Assembly: GCA_001898725.1 (NCBI GenBank)
Contig: MKUV01000060.1
Span: 1-41,301 of the forward strand
Length of the DNA stretch: 41,301 nt
DNA from: Caedibacter sp. 37-49
GTDB lineage: Bacteria > Pseudomonadota > Alphaproteobacteria > Caedimonadales > Caedimonadaceae
Reading direction: 5' to 3'
Made by a program: the position numbers and the translations under genes. The notes under the pieces were generated by a model. The model saw only the letters and a list, made by a program, of their open reading frames with translations. It was not told the DNA's origin and made no database searches. Below are positions 1 through 8,028 of the stretch, piece after piece (the first letter of the stretch is position 1; each line of letters begins with the position of its first letter).

Positions 1-510
1 AAACCACATCTGCAGGCCAAATGCAGCACATAATCTTCCAAAAACTCATACTTCAGGAACGACTAGCTCAAACCCAACAAAAGTTTCACCATCTCCATTG
101 ATGTTCATTATGCAGTCAGAAAGGTTAGATTCAATAGGGATTAACTTCTTACTATTAGAATCTTCCTTAAACAGGAAGAGTTTTGGAAGTAACGTTTGGT
201 TGTGCCGTTTTTCCTAAAAAGAGAGTTCCATTAAAATTTACGGCAAGCCCCAAGATAGGTGAATTATCAATTACTATTCCTTTTTCTTGAGTCCAATAAA
301 AAAATGTCTATCCAAATGGCCTACAATGGTTGATCCATCCGCATTGATGGCAGACATTTCAATTTGATATCGTTGAACATTAAAAGTGAATGGCATAAAA
401 TTAGTTTGAAGCTGCGGACCTTCATGATCATGATCGGATGCAACAATGATGGGTGTTCCTGAAAAGATTAGGGTATTTATCAGAAGTATTTTAAGTAATT
501 TTTTATGCAT
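1..510 (-). pseudogene. Decayed HAF-repeat secreted protein gene (runs off window edge)
   Basis: Reads from an ATG at 510 leftwards. The first 78 codons carry a signal-peptide-like N-terminus (MHKKLLKILLINTLIFSG) and one HAF-type repeat (INADGSTIVGHLDRHFF). The frame then breaks in a run of seven T (plus strand A run about 298-304). One extra T would restore YWTQEKG and, downstream, VNFNGTLFLG, which align with the same positions in the two intact neighbours. A second shift is needed near 170 to read INGDGETFVGFE, and that frame then stops. So it is a homologue of the genes at 684-1994 and 2381-3628 carrying at least two frameshifts. The remainder lies outside the window, so its full length is unknown. 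Its promoter matches those of the intact copies. Decay is well supported; a phase-variable T-tract is an alternative for the first shift only. Confidence 0.75.
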
Positions 511-543
511 GAAATGTCCTTAATTTTAAATACCAAAAGGTAA

Positions 544-572
544 AACCTAAGCAGAGTGTGTCAAAAAGTCAA
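544..572 (-). promoter_or_regulatory. Predicted promoter of the decayed HAF gene
   Basis: On the minus strand TTGACT (572-567) and TAGGTT (549-544) are separated by 17 bases. The same layout, including the adjoining TTTTTGACA, is found in front of both intact HAF genes, which makes this more credible than a lone match. Confidence 0.6.
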
Positions 573-616
573 TAAATTTAGAAGAACAATACTCTTAGGA
601 GATTCCCTTTAAAAGA

Positions 617-668
617 AAAAAGCCTCACAGATTTGTAATTCACATTACCAAATCTAAATGAGGCTTTT
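617..668 (-). terminator. Rho-independent terminator of HAF gene copy 1
   Basis: AAAAGCCTCA and TGAGGCTTTT form a perfect 10-bp outer stem around an inner stem AGATTTG/CAAATCT. On the minus strand the hairpin is followed by a T-rich tail. It lies just downstream of the stop codon at 684. Confidence 0.85.
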
Positions 669-683
669 AACTAAGATATATTT

Positions 684-1994
684 CTAGTTTGCTTCAGTTT
701 GATAAACCTTAATTGAGGGTTTATCATTTGCAATTTCATCAGTGCCAAATTTAATATCTCCACTTTTAAATTCAGGAAGATAAGCGCGCCAGAAAATTCT
801 TCTGTTTAAGTTTAGTCCAGTGCCTATAGCAATTGAGCCATCAGCGCTTACTCCTGTAGCCTCCTCTAGAATTACGCCTTTAGGTAAATAAGGCTTTAAG
901 TAATCGGTTAAAGAAACCATCCCCTTTTCAGGGGTCCAAATAAATGCCCTTATTTGTTGAGACCCCGTATCTTTATCTTTTCCGATTGTTGACGAACCTA
1001 CAATAACATTACCATACCAATTAATGGCTTTAGGTCGACTATCAAAACCTTTCTTATTTAGAGAGCCTAAGGACTCGATACCTCTTTGTAGTGTATGTAT
1101 AAAACCAGTCAGATTTCCTCCTGATCCTCCTAAGTCGCAATATCCTATAGTAACACTACCATCATGGTTAGTCGCAATGGCTTTACTATGAGTGAAACAC
1201 ATATGAGTTCGTGCCTTTTTAATTTCTTGAGGAGGTAAAATGCCTAAAGATCTTATAGCGCCGTTGATCCAAACAGTAGCTCTAGAATTATGGTTATTTT
1301 TATGATCAGAAGAATAACCAACGGCGACACTTCCATCAAAGTTGGTTCCAAGAGCAACACTTCCATATTTTCCTTTATTTAAATTTTCCAATATTTTTTT
1401 GCCAACACCTTGTTGATACGTATAGGCAGCATTACGCGCCCCATTTTCATAATAAGAATCATAACCTACAAGAGTTTTACCATCTCCACTCATCGCAGTA
1501 ACTCCCTGCATAACATTTAAATCATGTACATAAATATCTGGATCTGGTTTAAACTTATCCCAACAATTTGTTTTAGTAACATTTTTCTTCAAAAAATAAG
1601 GCTTAGCAATTGGCACTGACAGAGCGTTTAGATCAAATCCTGCTAAAAAAACTGTTCCATTAAAATTTACAGAAAATAAACTACTTATAGTTTTTCTAGG
1701 GTTACTCGATGGAATTTCATACTTAAAAATCGTGCTACCATTTTCTTTAGTCCAAAAAAAGGCTTGTCGATTAATGTGTCCAACAATAGTTGTTCCATCA
1801 GCGCTAATGCCTTCAACATCAAACTCGATAATATTTGGAATAATAGAATTTTTTAAATCTACGATATTGAACTCTGGCTTTATTTTATTTTGGGTGTGAG
1901 GCTCAGCTTCATCGTTACAAGATGCAATGGTAGGAAGAGTTCTTGAAAGAATAATCGTACTTATAGCTAGGTATTTTAATGATTGTTTAAACAT
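684..1994 (-). CDS. Secreted HAF-repeat protein, copy 1
   Basis: 436 residues. The N-terminus has a basic/hydrophobic leader ending TIASC, which fits a lipoprotein signal (I-A-S-C, Cys26), although signal peptidase I cleavage is also possible. The rest is a series of about six HAF-type repeats with the core (S/N)(A/G/F)DG(S/T)xxVG followed by an aromatic W/F segment, at roughly residues 65, 170, 215, 275, 330 and 385. The C-terminal block contains GVSADGSIAIGTG and IFWRAYLPEF. HAF-repeat proteins are extracellular or cell-surface proteins of unknown biochemical role in several host-associated alphaproteobacteria; no catalytic motif or autotransporter barrel is visible here. The ATG at 1994 is preceded by AGAGGA. 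The first 42 residues match copy 2 at all but one position, while the middle differs greatly, suggesting recombination or diversifying selection. Confidence 0.8.
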   Translation of the reverse strand: MFKQSLKYLAISTIILSRTLPTIASCNDEAEPHTQNKIKPEFNIVDLKNSIIPNIIEFDVEGISADGTTIVGHINRQAFFWTKENGSTIFKYEIPSSNPRKTISSLFSVNFNGTVFLAGFDLNALSVPIAKPYFLKKNVTKTNCWDKFKPDPDIYVHDLNVMQGVTAMSGDGKTLVGYDSYYENGARNAAYTYQQGVGKKILENLNKGKYGSVALGTNFDGSVAVGYSSDHKNNHNSRATVWINGAIRSLGILPPQEIKKARTHMCFTHSKAIATNHDGSVTIGYCDLGGSGGNLTGFIHTLQRGIESLGSLNKKGFDSRPKAINWYGNVIVGSSTIGKDKDTGSQQIRAFIWTPEKGMVSLTDYLKPYLPKGVILEEATGVSADGSIAIGTGLNLNRRIFWRAYLPEFKSGDIKFGTDEIANDKPSIKVYQTEAN

Positions 1995-2026
1995 TTTATC
2001 CTCTTTTTTTAATGAATATAGGGGGA

Positions 2027-2055
2027 ATCCTAATCAACGTATGTCAAAAAGTCAA
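2027..2055 (-). promoter_or_regulatory. Predicted promoter of HAF gene copy 1
   Basis: Minus strand TTGACT (2055-2050), 17-base spacer, TAGGAT (2032-2027). The spacer begins with TTTTGACA, so the element reads TTGACTTTTTGACA. The pattern is conserved before all three HAF loci. Confidence 0.65.
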
Positions 2056-2313
2056 GAAAAACTCTGACTTGCGATGTTAAGAGATTAATAGGAATTAAGG
2101 AATCTTTTGACGTCTGCCCCCCTCATCTGCGATTGATGAAGCATCAATTTGATTAAGAGATGAGGCTTCAATGGCTGGACATTATTTGTTGAAGCAACAC
2201 AAAATTTTCTTATTATAACATCCTATATCAACTGTGGTTATAACATCAACATACGGGGGATTTGAAAGAGTTGTAAGTATGACATTAAAAAAAGAAAATT
2301 TATTTCTAAAGGA

Positions 2314-2364
2314 AAAAAGCCCCACAGATTTGTAATTCACATTACCAAATCTAAATGAGGCTTT
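2314..2364 (-). terminator. Rho-independent terminator of HAF gene copy 2
   Basis: Same nested hairpin as at 617-668. One base change in the outer stem (plus strand AAAAGCCCCA opposite TGAGGCTTTT) becomes a U-G wobble in the RNA, so the stem is kept. It lies directly after the stop codon of the gene at 2381-3628. Confidence 0.8.
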
Positions 2365-2380
2365 TAACTAAGATATTGTT

Positions 2381-3628
2381 CTAGTTTGCTTCAGCTTGAG
2401 TAGGCTTGATTGAGAGCTTATCACTTACAATTTTACCAGCGCCAAATTTAAAATCCTCACTCTTAAACTCAGGAAGGTAAGCGCGCCAGACAAAGGCAGT
2501 GTAACTCTCTAAGTATCTTCCATTGCCTACAACGACAGAGCCATCAGCGCTTACACCTGTAGCCTGCTCTAGAATTACGCCTTTAGGTAAATAAGGCTTT
2601 AAGTAATTTTCTAAAGAAACTATCCCCGTTTTAGGGGTCCAAATAAAAGGTTTGTTTGTTGTATCTAAACTACCTACAATAACTTCACCATTACCATTAA
2701 TGGCTTTAGGTTTGTTATTATAACTTATACCATTTAATGTGCCAAAGGATTTCATACCGTCATTCAGGGTATATCTAAAACCAGTGAAAGCGTCACTTGT
2801 GTAGCAATATCCTATAGTAACACTACCATCATAATTAGTCGCAATGGCTTCACTATCAGTGAAACTCACATGAGTTGGTGCTCCTTTAATTTCATCTGGA
2901 TCTAAAGATATCATAGCGCCGTTGGTCCAAATAGTAGCTCTTTTATAATCATCATTAGTACTATTATTATATTTCTTACGAACAAAAGAATAACCAACGA
3001 CGACACTTCCATCAAAGTTGGTTCCGAGAGCAGCACTTCCTCCAATTCCATCATTTCGATTTTTCAATATTGTTCTACCAACGTCTTTTCCCCACGTATA
3101 TGGGATATTATAACCCCCGTTACAAAGATAACCAACAAAAGTATTACCATCTCCACTCATGCCAGTAACTTTCTCGGGAACTGTCCCAGAAATCTTAATT
3201 TCAGAGATTTCGTCAAGAATATTAGTATCTGCTAGCCATTTACAAGAGTAAGGATTACTAATTGTTCCGGAGAGTGTAAGCCCTCCTAAAAAAACTGTTC
3301 CATCAAAATTCATTGAAAACAAGGTTGAACCTATGTTTTTATTGGCATTATCTTTAATTGGAAGTCCAAGATACGTTGTACCTCTTTTTTGAGTCCAGAT
3401 AAAACTGGTTTGATCTACGTTCCCACCAATAGTTGATCCATCAGCGCTGATACATTTCCCCAGAGCCCTAAGAGCATTTCTTTTATCTACTGTTATTATC
3501 GTGAACTCTGGCTTTATTTTATTTTGGGTGCGAGGCTCAGCTTCATCGTTACAAGATGCAATGGTAGGAAGAGTTCTTGAAAGAATAATCGTACTTATAG
3601 CTAGGTATTTTAATGATTGTTTAAACAT
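2381..3628 (-). CDS. Secreted HAF-repeat protein, copy 2
   Basis: 415 residues. The signal region (MFKQSLKYLAISTIILSR, ending TIASC, possible lipobox) is identical to copy 1. Repeats with DG(S/T/N)xxVG cores are seen near residues 62, 160, 205, 265, 315 and 365, for example ISADGSTIGGNVD, MSGDGNTFVGYLC, NFDGSVVVGYSF and NYDGSVTIGYCY. The C-terminal block (YLKPYLPKGVILEQATGVSA, then FVWRAYLPEF) is shared with copy 1. No enzyme motif is present. It is probably exported and displayed at the surface or in the periplasm; a role in host contact is only inference from its family. It sits divergently from yebC and shares the intergenic region with it. Copies 1 and 2 are a recent duplication by their flanks but old by their centres, which is odd and treated as a finding. 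Confidence 0.8.
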   Translation of the reverse strand: MFKQSLKYLAISTIILSRTLPTIASCNDEAEPRTQNKIKPEFTIITVDKRNALRALGKCISADGSTIGGNVDQTSFIWTQKRGTTYLGLPIKDNANKNIGSTLFSMNFDGTVFLGGLTLSGTISNPYSCKWLADTNILDEISEIKISGTVPEKVTGMSGDGNTFVGYLCNGGYNIPYTWGKDVGRTILKNRNDGIGGSAALGTNFDGSVVVGYSFVRKKYNNSTNDDYKRATIWTNGAMISLDPDEIKGAPTHVSFTDSEAIATNYDGSVTIGYCYTSDAFTGFRYTLNDGMKSFGTLNGISYNNKPKAINGNGEVIVGSLDTTNKPFIWTPKTGIVSLENYLKPYLPKGVILEQATGVSADGSVVVGNGRYLESYTAFVWRAYLPEFKSEDFKFGAGKIVSDKLSIKPTQAEAN

Positions 3629-3660
3629 TTTATCCTCATTTTTTAATGAATATAGGGGGA

Positions 3661-3689
3661 ATCCTAATCGAGGCGTGACAAAAAGTCAA
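3661..3689 (-). promoter_or_regulatory. Predicted promoter of HAF gene copy 2
   Basis: Minus strand TTGACT (3689-3684), 17-base spacer, TAGGAT (3666-3661), equivalent to the promoter of copy 1. The second TTGAC in the spacer is changed here to TTGTCA. Confidence 0.65.
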
Positions 3690-3740
3690 GAAAAACTCTG
3701 ACTTGCAATTCTAGGGGATAAAGAGTAATTAAGGAATCTC

Positions 3741-3769
3741 TTGACGTCTGCCCCCATCATCTGCGATTG
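3741..3769 (+). promoter_or_regulatory. Possible yebC-ruvCAB promoter
   Basis: TTGACG at 3741-3746 is a good -35 candidate; 17-18 bases later only a weak -10 (CGATTG or GATTGA) is found. The block is conserved in the duplicated copy at 2107-2136, but that reflects duplication, not selection. Confidence 0.35.
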
Positions 3770-3804
3770 ATGAAGCATTAATTTGATTAAGAGATGAGGA
3801 TTCA

Positions 3805-4554
3805 ATGGCCGGACATTCCCAGTTTAAGAACATTATGCATCGTAAGGGTGCTCAAGATGCGAAGCGAGCAAAAGTTTTCACGAAGCTTATTCGTGAGTTA
3901 ACAGTTGCTGCGAAAGAAGGTGGGGCAGACCTTCTAAGTAATCCACGCCTTCGCAGTGCTGTGATTGCAGCGCGTGAGGCGAATATGCCTAAAGATACCA
4001 TGGAGCGTGCGATTAAGCGGGCTTCCGGTGGTGATGATAGTGCAGATTACCAAGCGATTCGCTATGAAGGTTATGGTCCAGGAGGCGTTGCTGTTATCGT
4101 GGAAGCTTTGACGGATAATCGTAACCGGACGGCAGCAGAAGTTCGCTCAAGCTTTACAAAGTATGGGGGTAATTTAGGCGAATCGAATAGTGTTAGCTTT
4201 CAATTTGATCAGTTAGGTCAGATCCTGTATCCTTCGTCAAAAGCAAGTGTGGATGAGATGTTTGAGGCCGCTCTTGAGGCAGGTGCTGATGATGTCGTTA
4301 CAACAGAAGACCAGCATGAAATTTATTGTAAGGTCGAAGATTTAGCCACTGTTCGGGATACATTAATGGCTAAATATAGCGATCCGCAAGGCGCCAAACT
4401 CGTCTGGAGGCCCAAGAATACTATTTCGATTGATGGTGATACCACAAAAACGCTTTTTAAATTGTTAGAAGTCTTAGATGATAATGATGATGTTCAAAAC
4501 GTCTATTCAAATGAAGACGTTGATGAAGCTATTTTAAAAACCTTAGAACTTTAA
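3805..4554 (+). CDS. yebC: YebC/PmpR-family protein
   Basis: 249 residues, the usual length for the family. The N-terminus [18 protein letters not shown] and the segment [14 protein letters not shown] are family hallmarks, followed by GYGPGGVAV and [11 protein letters not shown]. YebC/TACO1 proteins are cytoplasmic; they were described as transcription regulators and more recently as factors helping ribosomes through difficult motifs such as proline stretches. The ATG at 3805 is supported by GATGAGG upstream and by the conserved MAGH start. It is the first gene of a yebC-ruvC-ruvA-ruvB cluster, an arrangement common in alphaproteobacteria, and is followed after 19 bases by ruvC. The start region lies inside the right end of the HAF tandem repeat. 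Confidence 0.96.
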   Translation: MAGHSQFKNIMHRKGAQDAKRAKVFTKLIRELTVAAKEGGADLLSNPRLRSAVIAAREANMPKDTMERAIKRASGGDDSADYQAIRYEGYGPGGVAVIVEALTDNRNRTAAEVRSSFTKYGGNLGESNSVSFQFDQLGQILYPSSKASVDEMFEAALEAGADDVVTTEDQHEIYCKVEDLATVRDTLMAKYSDPQGAKLVWRPKNTISIDGDTTKTLFKLLEVLDDNDDVQNVYSNEDVDEAILKTLEL

Positions 4555-4573
4555 AGATACAAGGAAACGCCAA

Positions 4574-5071
4574 GTGCCAACAATTATTGGCTTAGACCCA
4601 GGCTTACGCCATACAGGTTGGGGAATTGTAAAGACGACGGGTAATTCGTTAAAATATGTTGCGCATGGTGTGATTAGTCCAGCAACGAAGTTTGATTTTG
4701 CAACGCGTCTTAAACTTCTTTACCAAGATTTACAATCAGTTATTTCGGAATATAAACCGGATGAAGCGGCGGTTGAGGAAACATTCGTTAACATGAATGC
4801 AAGTTCGACGCTCAAATTAGGCATGGCGCGTGGTGTCGTATTGCTTGTTCCAGCTCAACAGGGCTTAAAGGTGGCTGAGTACGCGACAAATAGTGTCAAG
4901 AAAACGGTGGTAGGTGTCGGTCACGCGACGAAAGATCAAGTGGCCATGATGGTGGAACGCTTATTATATGGATGTAAGGGAATTAAAGAAGATGCTGCAG
5001 ATGCCCTTGCTGTTGCGATCTGTCACGTGCATACTTCATCAATCGAAAACAAATGGAAGAGTTGCGCATGA
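4574..5071 (+). CDS. ruvC: Crossover junction endodeoxyribonuclease RuvC
   Basis: 165 residues. It resolves Holliday junctions by paired incisions after RuvAB branch migration. The RNase H-like fold is visible: IIGLDPGLRHTGWG at the N-terminus (first catalytic Asp7), VEETFVNMNASSTLKLG (catalytic Glu near 67), and KEDAADALAVAICH near the C-terminus with the last acidic pair. A GTG start at 4574 preceded by AAGGAAA is chosen because it places the conserved GLDPG motif at residues 5-9. The stop codon overlaps the ruvA start in an ATGA junction, so translation of ruvC and ruvA is probably coupled. Confidence 0.96.
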   Translation: MPTIIGLDPGLRHTGWGIVKTTGNSLKYVAHGVISPATKFDFATRLKLLYQDLQSVISEYKPDEAAVEETFVNMNASSTLKLGMARGVVLLVPAQQGLKVAEYATNSVKKTVVGVGHATKDQVAMMVERLLYGCKGIKEDAADALAVAICHVHTSSIENKWKSCA

Positions 5072-5676
5072 TTAGTAAATTAACAGGCATTCTCGACTCA
5101 ACTTACGACACAAGTGCGGTTATTGATGTGAATGGGGTCGGCTATAGTGTGTTTTGCTCCCAGAAAACATTAAGCCAATTCGGGAAATCAGGCGAGAAAG
5201 TCACGCTTTTCACAGAAATGATTGTTCGCGAAGACTTTATGCAATTATATGGTTTTAAAACAGCTGAAGAAAGAGAGTGGTTTCGTCTTTTCTTGTCTGT
5301 TCAAGGTGTTGGCATGAAGGTCGCTTTGGCGATTTTATCGATTGGTGATCCACAACAGTTCACGCATGCAATTGTTCATCAGGATAAGACCTTTTTTGCG
5401 CAAGCTGAAGGTGTGGGGCCGAAACTTGCAATGCGCTTAGTGCATGAACTAAAAGATAAAGTGAATAAGCAGATGCCTTTGAGCAGCTTTACACTTAATA
5501 CCGATATTTCTTTTCCAACAAATGCTCTTCAGGATGCGTTGTCAGCCTTAACGAATCTTGGGTATAAACTTATAGAAGCGCAAGAAGCTCTTAATTTCGC
5601 ACAGCAAAAAGCTGGAAAAGATGCTACGATTGAAGAATTAATTCGATTAAGCTTAACAAAACTCGCGAGGATATAA
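5068..5676 (+). CDS. ruvA: Holliday junction branch migration protein RuvA
   Basis: 202 residues. It binds four-way junctions as a tetramer and loads RuvB. The OB-fold domain comes first (MISKLTG, VNGVGYSVFCS), then helix-hairpin-helix repeats (VQGVGMKVALAIL, AEGVGPKLAMRLVHELK) and a C-terminal RuvB-contacting domain (about 150-202: QDALSALTNLGYK). The ATG at 5068 is preferred over an in-frame ATG at 5053 because it gives the typical MIxKLxG start and the four-base ATGA overlap with ruvC. Followed after 3 bases by ruvB. Confidence 0.95.
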   Translation: MISKLTGILDSTYDTSAVIDVNGVGYSVFCSQKTLSQFGKSGEKVTLFTEMIVREDFMQLYGFKTAEEREWFRLFLSVQGVGMKVALAILSIGDPQQFTHAIVHQDKTFFAQAEGVGPKLAMRLVHELKDKVNKQMPLSSFTLNTDISFPTNALQDALSALTNLGYKLIEAQEALNFAQQKAGKDATIEELIRLSLTKLARI

Positions 5677-5679
5677 AGC

Positions 5680-6672
5680 TTGCAACCGCAACGACTGACT
5701 GACCCTAATGTTCTTGAAGAGGATTTTACCGAAAGATCCTTGCGCCCCAGTTCACTTCAAGATTTTATCGGCCAGCAGCCGGTGCGAGAAAATCTTAAAG
5801 TTTTTATTGAAGCAGCACGACAGCGTGAGGAAGCCTTAGATCATGTCCTCTTTTATGGACCTCCGGGTTTGGGAAAGACGACCCTAGCGCAGATTGTGGC
5901 GACGGAATTAGGGGTTAACTTTCGTGCAACTACGGGACCTGTCATCAATAAACCAGGGGATTTGGCGGCAATCTTAACCAATTTACAGCCAAAAGATGTT
6001 CTTTTTATTGATGAAATTCACCGCCTTAATCCCATCATTGAGGAAGTTCTGTATCCCGCAATGGAAGATTTCAAGCTGGATTTAATGATTGGTGAGGGAC
6101 CTGCGGCGCGCTCAATTCGCATTGATTTGCCCCCTTTTACCCTTGTAGCTGCCACAACGCGGACGGGGTTAATTACATCGCCGTTACGGGATCGTTTCGG
6201 GATTCCTTTGCGTTTAGAGTATTATACACCCGCCGAACTTGAGATGATTGTTGCACGCGCGGCAAGGCTTCTCTCGTTTCCGATGACATCAGAAGGCGTT
6301 AAAGCGGTGGCGCATCGAGCGCGAGGGACACCCCGTATAGCCGGTCGCCTTTTAAGGCGCATTCGGGATTTTGCTGAGGTCATGAAAGTACCGGAAGCCG
6401 ATGCTGAGTTCTGTGATCAGGCTTTAAATCGGTTAGGGGTTGATCAAGAAGGATTAGATGCCTTAGATCGTCAATACTTAAATCAATTAGCACGCGTTTA
6501 TAATGGGGGACCGGTTGGAATTGAAACCCTTGCCGCTGCTCTTTCTGAGCAAAGGGACACGCTCGAAGATGTGGTCGAACCTTATCTCATCCAGCAAGGC
6601 TTTTTGCAACGAACGCCAAGAGGACGCCAACTCACTTCAGAAGCTTATCGTATTTTAGGCCTTCAAGCTTAA
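5680..6672 (+). CDS. ruvB: Holliday junction branch migration helicase RuvB
   Basis: 330 residues. AAA+ motor ATPase of the RuvAB branch migrator. Visible motifs: [12 protein letters not shown] at the N-terminus, Walker [10 protein letters not shown] near residue 61, Walker B LFIDEIHR near 110, sensor-1 ATTRTG near 157, arginine-finger region SPLRDRFG, and a C-terminal winged helix ending [12 protein letters not shown]. The start is a TTG at 5680, with GCGAGG about 9 bases upstream; no ATG fits. It closes the yebC-ruvCAB cluster and ends opposite the convergent gene at 6709-7839. The short AT-rich gap holds only a weak A/T palindrome, not a clear terminator. Confidence 0.96.
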   Translation: MQPQRLTDPNVLEEDFTERSLRPSSLQDFIGQQPVRENLKVFIEAARQREEALDHVLFYGPPGLGKTTLAQIVATELGVNFRATTGPVINKPGDLAAILTNLQPKDVLFIDEIHRLNPIIEEVLYPAMEDFKLDLMIGEGPAARSIRIDLPPFTLVAATTRTGLITSPLRDRFGIPLRLEYYTPAELEMIVARAARLLSFPMTSEGVKAVAHRARGTPRIAGRLLRRIRDFAEVMKVPEADAEFCDQALNRLGVDQEGLDALDRQYLNQLARVYNGGPVGIETLAAALSEQRDTLEDVVEPYLIQQGFLQRTPRGRQLTSEAYRILGLQA

Positions 6673-6708
6673 ATACTTAAAACTAAATCAAAAAATATAT
6701 TTTTATAA

Positions 6709-7839
6709 TTAGTATATGGCTTTAGAAGTCTCGGTTGTTGTTGGTTCTGCTCCTCTAATGGGCGGCATAGCAATCAGTAGATTTGAAGGAACTTTTCCAT
6801 ACCCGTATCCAATACGGAAGGGCAGTTCTTTAACGGCTTCTTTCTGCTCAATGAAATACCGAGCAAGATCTGGTTGTTTATAGGCCACAAAGCTTTCACC
6901 GTAAGGTTCTTCATAAATACCAAAATAACGAAGTTGCCATTGATGTTGTTGTAGAACACGATAAGGAAGGCCAGTATCGTCTTGTAAAAGCAAGGTCGTA
7001 TTTGCAAGGACGAACTCAACAAGTTTAGCAAAGCCCACCTGATGAGGTGTATAAGATGCTGATTTAAACATGGTCGCAAGCGGCGCTTTCTTTGTTAAGA
7101 AAGGCGTAAATTGTTGAAGGTTATAGTCATTCAAGTTTTGCCTGAAATAAGAAATCGTTTGCGTTTTATCATGACCTTTTTGAAGAAAGGTAATACGGAC
7201 ACCTTGAGCTTCTTGATCTTGACACTCAATGAGTTCGCCTTTGTCTGAAATTCTTACAAAATCAACCGCCTTTATTTCTGCTTCAGAACGTTTCAGAAGC
7301 CCTAGTAAAGTTGGTAGAACACCACAATCAAAATAGTCTTTACACATGTCTTTGGTGATAAAAAAGCTTCTGTGGAAGAGAGAGCTTGTGCCATTTTGAA
7401 TATTCTCAAGATATCTTTGCCGTTTTTCGGGTGACGCAAACATATCAAAAGCAATTTTTGGCCCCACACGCTCAAGTCCAACAATAATATATTCAGCGCT
7501 AAATGGGAAAAATAGCAGAGCGTTAAGGACATCAGGCCCGCCCATGGGATAAAAAAGAGGTAAAGTAATTTTACCCAGATGTTGGTCGCGCCAGGCTCTC
7601 ATAGGAGCAAGACGTTTATCTTGAATACTTTGCCAGCGCTCTTCAAAATCTTTAGAAAAATTCTGCCATTCTTGCGTCTGCTCATAGGCGGTGAAAGCAC
7701 CACCTTGAGGAATGCCTGCTAAAAAAGTCGCAATTTGATCAGCCGTGACTTCTTGAGGTGATGGATTCGCTTGTTCAGATAGTGAAGGAAGGCTCACAAG
7801 TAAGGATAAAATTAAAAAATATGGGTAAAAACTTTTCAT
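6709..7839 (-). CDS. Secreted protein of unknown function
   Basis: 376 residues, function not recognised. The first ~22 residues (MKSFYPYFLILSLLVSLPSL) form a classical signal peptide with likely cleavage near SEQA. The rest is soluble, with aromatic/proline motifs such as PLFYPMGGPDVLNALLFFPF near 93-112 and repeated Tyr/Phe later (YRVLQQHQWQLRYFGIYEEP near 295). Two Cys lie close together (DMCKDYFDCG near 165) and could form a periplasmic disulfide. No catalytic signature can be assigned. It is monocistronic, convergent with ruvB, and its upstream side faces the structured region at 7994-8495. Composition is like the chromosomal background, so recent transfer is not suggested. Confidence 0.75.
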   Translation of the reverse strand: MKSFYPYFLILSLLVSLPSLSEQANPSPQEVTADQIATFLAGIPQGGAFTAYEQTQEWQNFSKDFEERWQSIQDKRLAPMRAWRDQHLGKITLPLFYPMGGPDVLNALLFFPFSAEYIIVGLERVGPKIAFDMFASPEKRQRYLENIQNGTSSLFHRSFFITKDMCKDYFDCGVLPTLLGLLKRSEAEIKAVDFVRISDKGELIECQDQEAQGVRITFLQKGHDKTQTISYFRQNLNDYNLQQFTPFLTKKAPLATMFKSASYTPHQVGFAKLVEFVLANTTLLLQDDTGLPYRVLQQHQWQLRYFGIYEEPYGESFVAYKQPDLARYFIEQKEAVKELPFRIGYGYGKVPSNLLIAMPPIRGAEPTTTETSKAIY

Positions 7840-7993
7840 AACAATACTTCATTATTTAAATCTAGATGGAGTGTTTCTACTCCTCCTATAGAAATTCGTC
7901 AAATTGATAATTCATCTTTAAGTAGTAAGCGCATATTTTAATGTTTAAAAGGAAATAATATCATTAATTTTCCTATTTTTGTACATATTTCTA

Positions 7994-8022
7994 TTGAAAA
8001 AAGTAACGATGTGTGATAGGGT
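7994..8022 (+). promoter_or_regulatory. Predicted promoter of a structured transcript
   Basis: TTGAAA (7994-7999), 17-base spacer, TAGGGT (8017-8022). The expected start of transcription near 8029 coincides with the first base of an 11-bp perfect hairpin, an arrangement typical of stable RNAs. Confidence 0.5.
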
Positions 8023-8028
8023 ATAAGG

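Larger units (their letters stand above)
611..2183. repeat. Tandem duplication unit, copy 1 (HAF gene plus flanks)
   Basis: This unit and the one at about 2309-3817 share, in the same order, a hairpin terminator, the HAF gene, its promoter, a T/C-rich spacer, the yebC promoter region and the yebC start codon context. Flanks and gene ends are nearly identical while the gene bodies are strongly diverged. This copy ends in a broken yebC start at 2171 that reads MAGH and then loses similarity. Confidence 0.8.
1995..2380. other. yebC: Intergenic region with duplicated yebC promoter and start remnant
   Basis: Positions 2101-2183 match 3735-3817, the authentic yebC promoter and start, with only a few substitutions. 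An ATG at 2171 begins MAGH as in YebC but runs into unrelated sequence and stops at about 2218. The remaining part (about 2184-2305) has no recognisable gene. This is a non-functional leftover of the tandem duplication; its TTGACG -35-like element (2107-2112) may still be active towards the right. Confidence 0.7.
2309..3817. repeat. Tandem duplication unit, copy 2 (HAF gene plus flanks)
   Basis: Second copy of the unit at 611-2183. It retains the intact yebC start at its right end, so this junction is the ancestral arrangement. The first 127 bases of the two HAF coding regions differ at a single position, whereas the central coding parts align only patchily. Confidence 0.8.

Noticed and set aside
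2084-2100. TTAA-like words resembling a CtrA box
   Set aside because: Spacing between the TTAA halves is 4 or 6 bases, not 7, and the duplicate copy at about 3715-3735 does not keep them.
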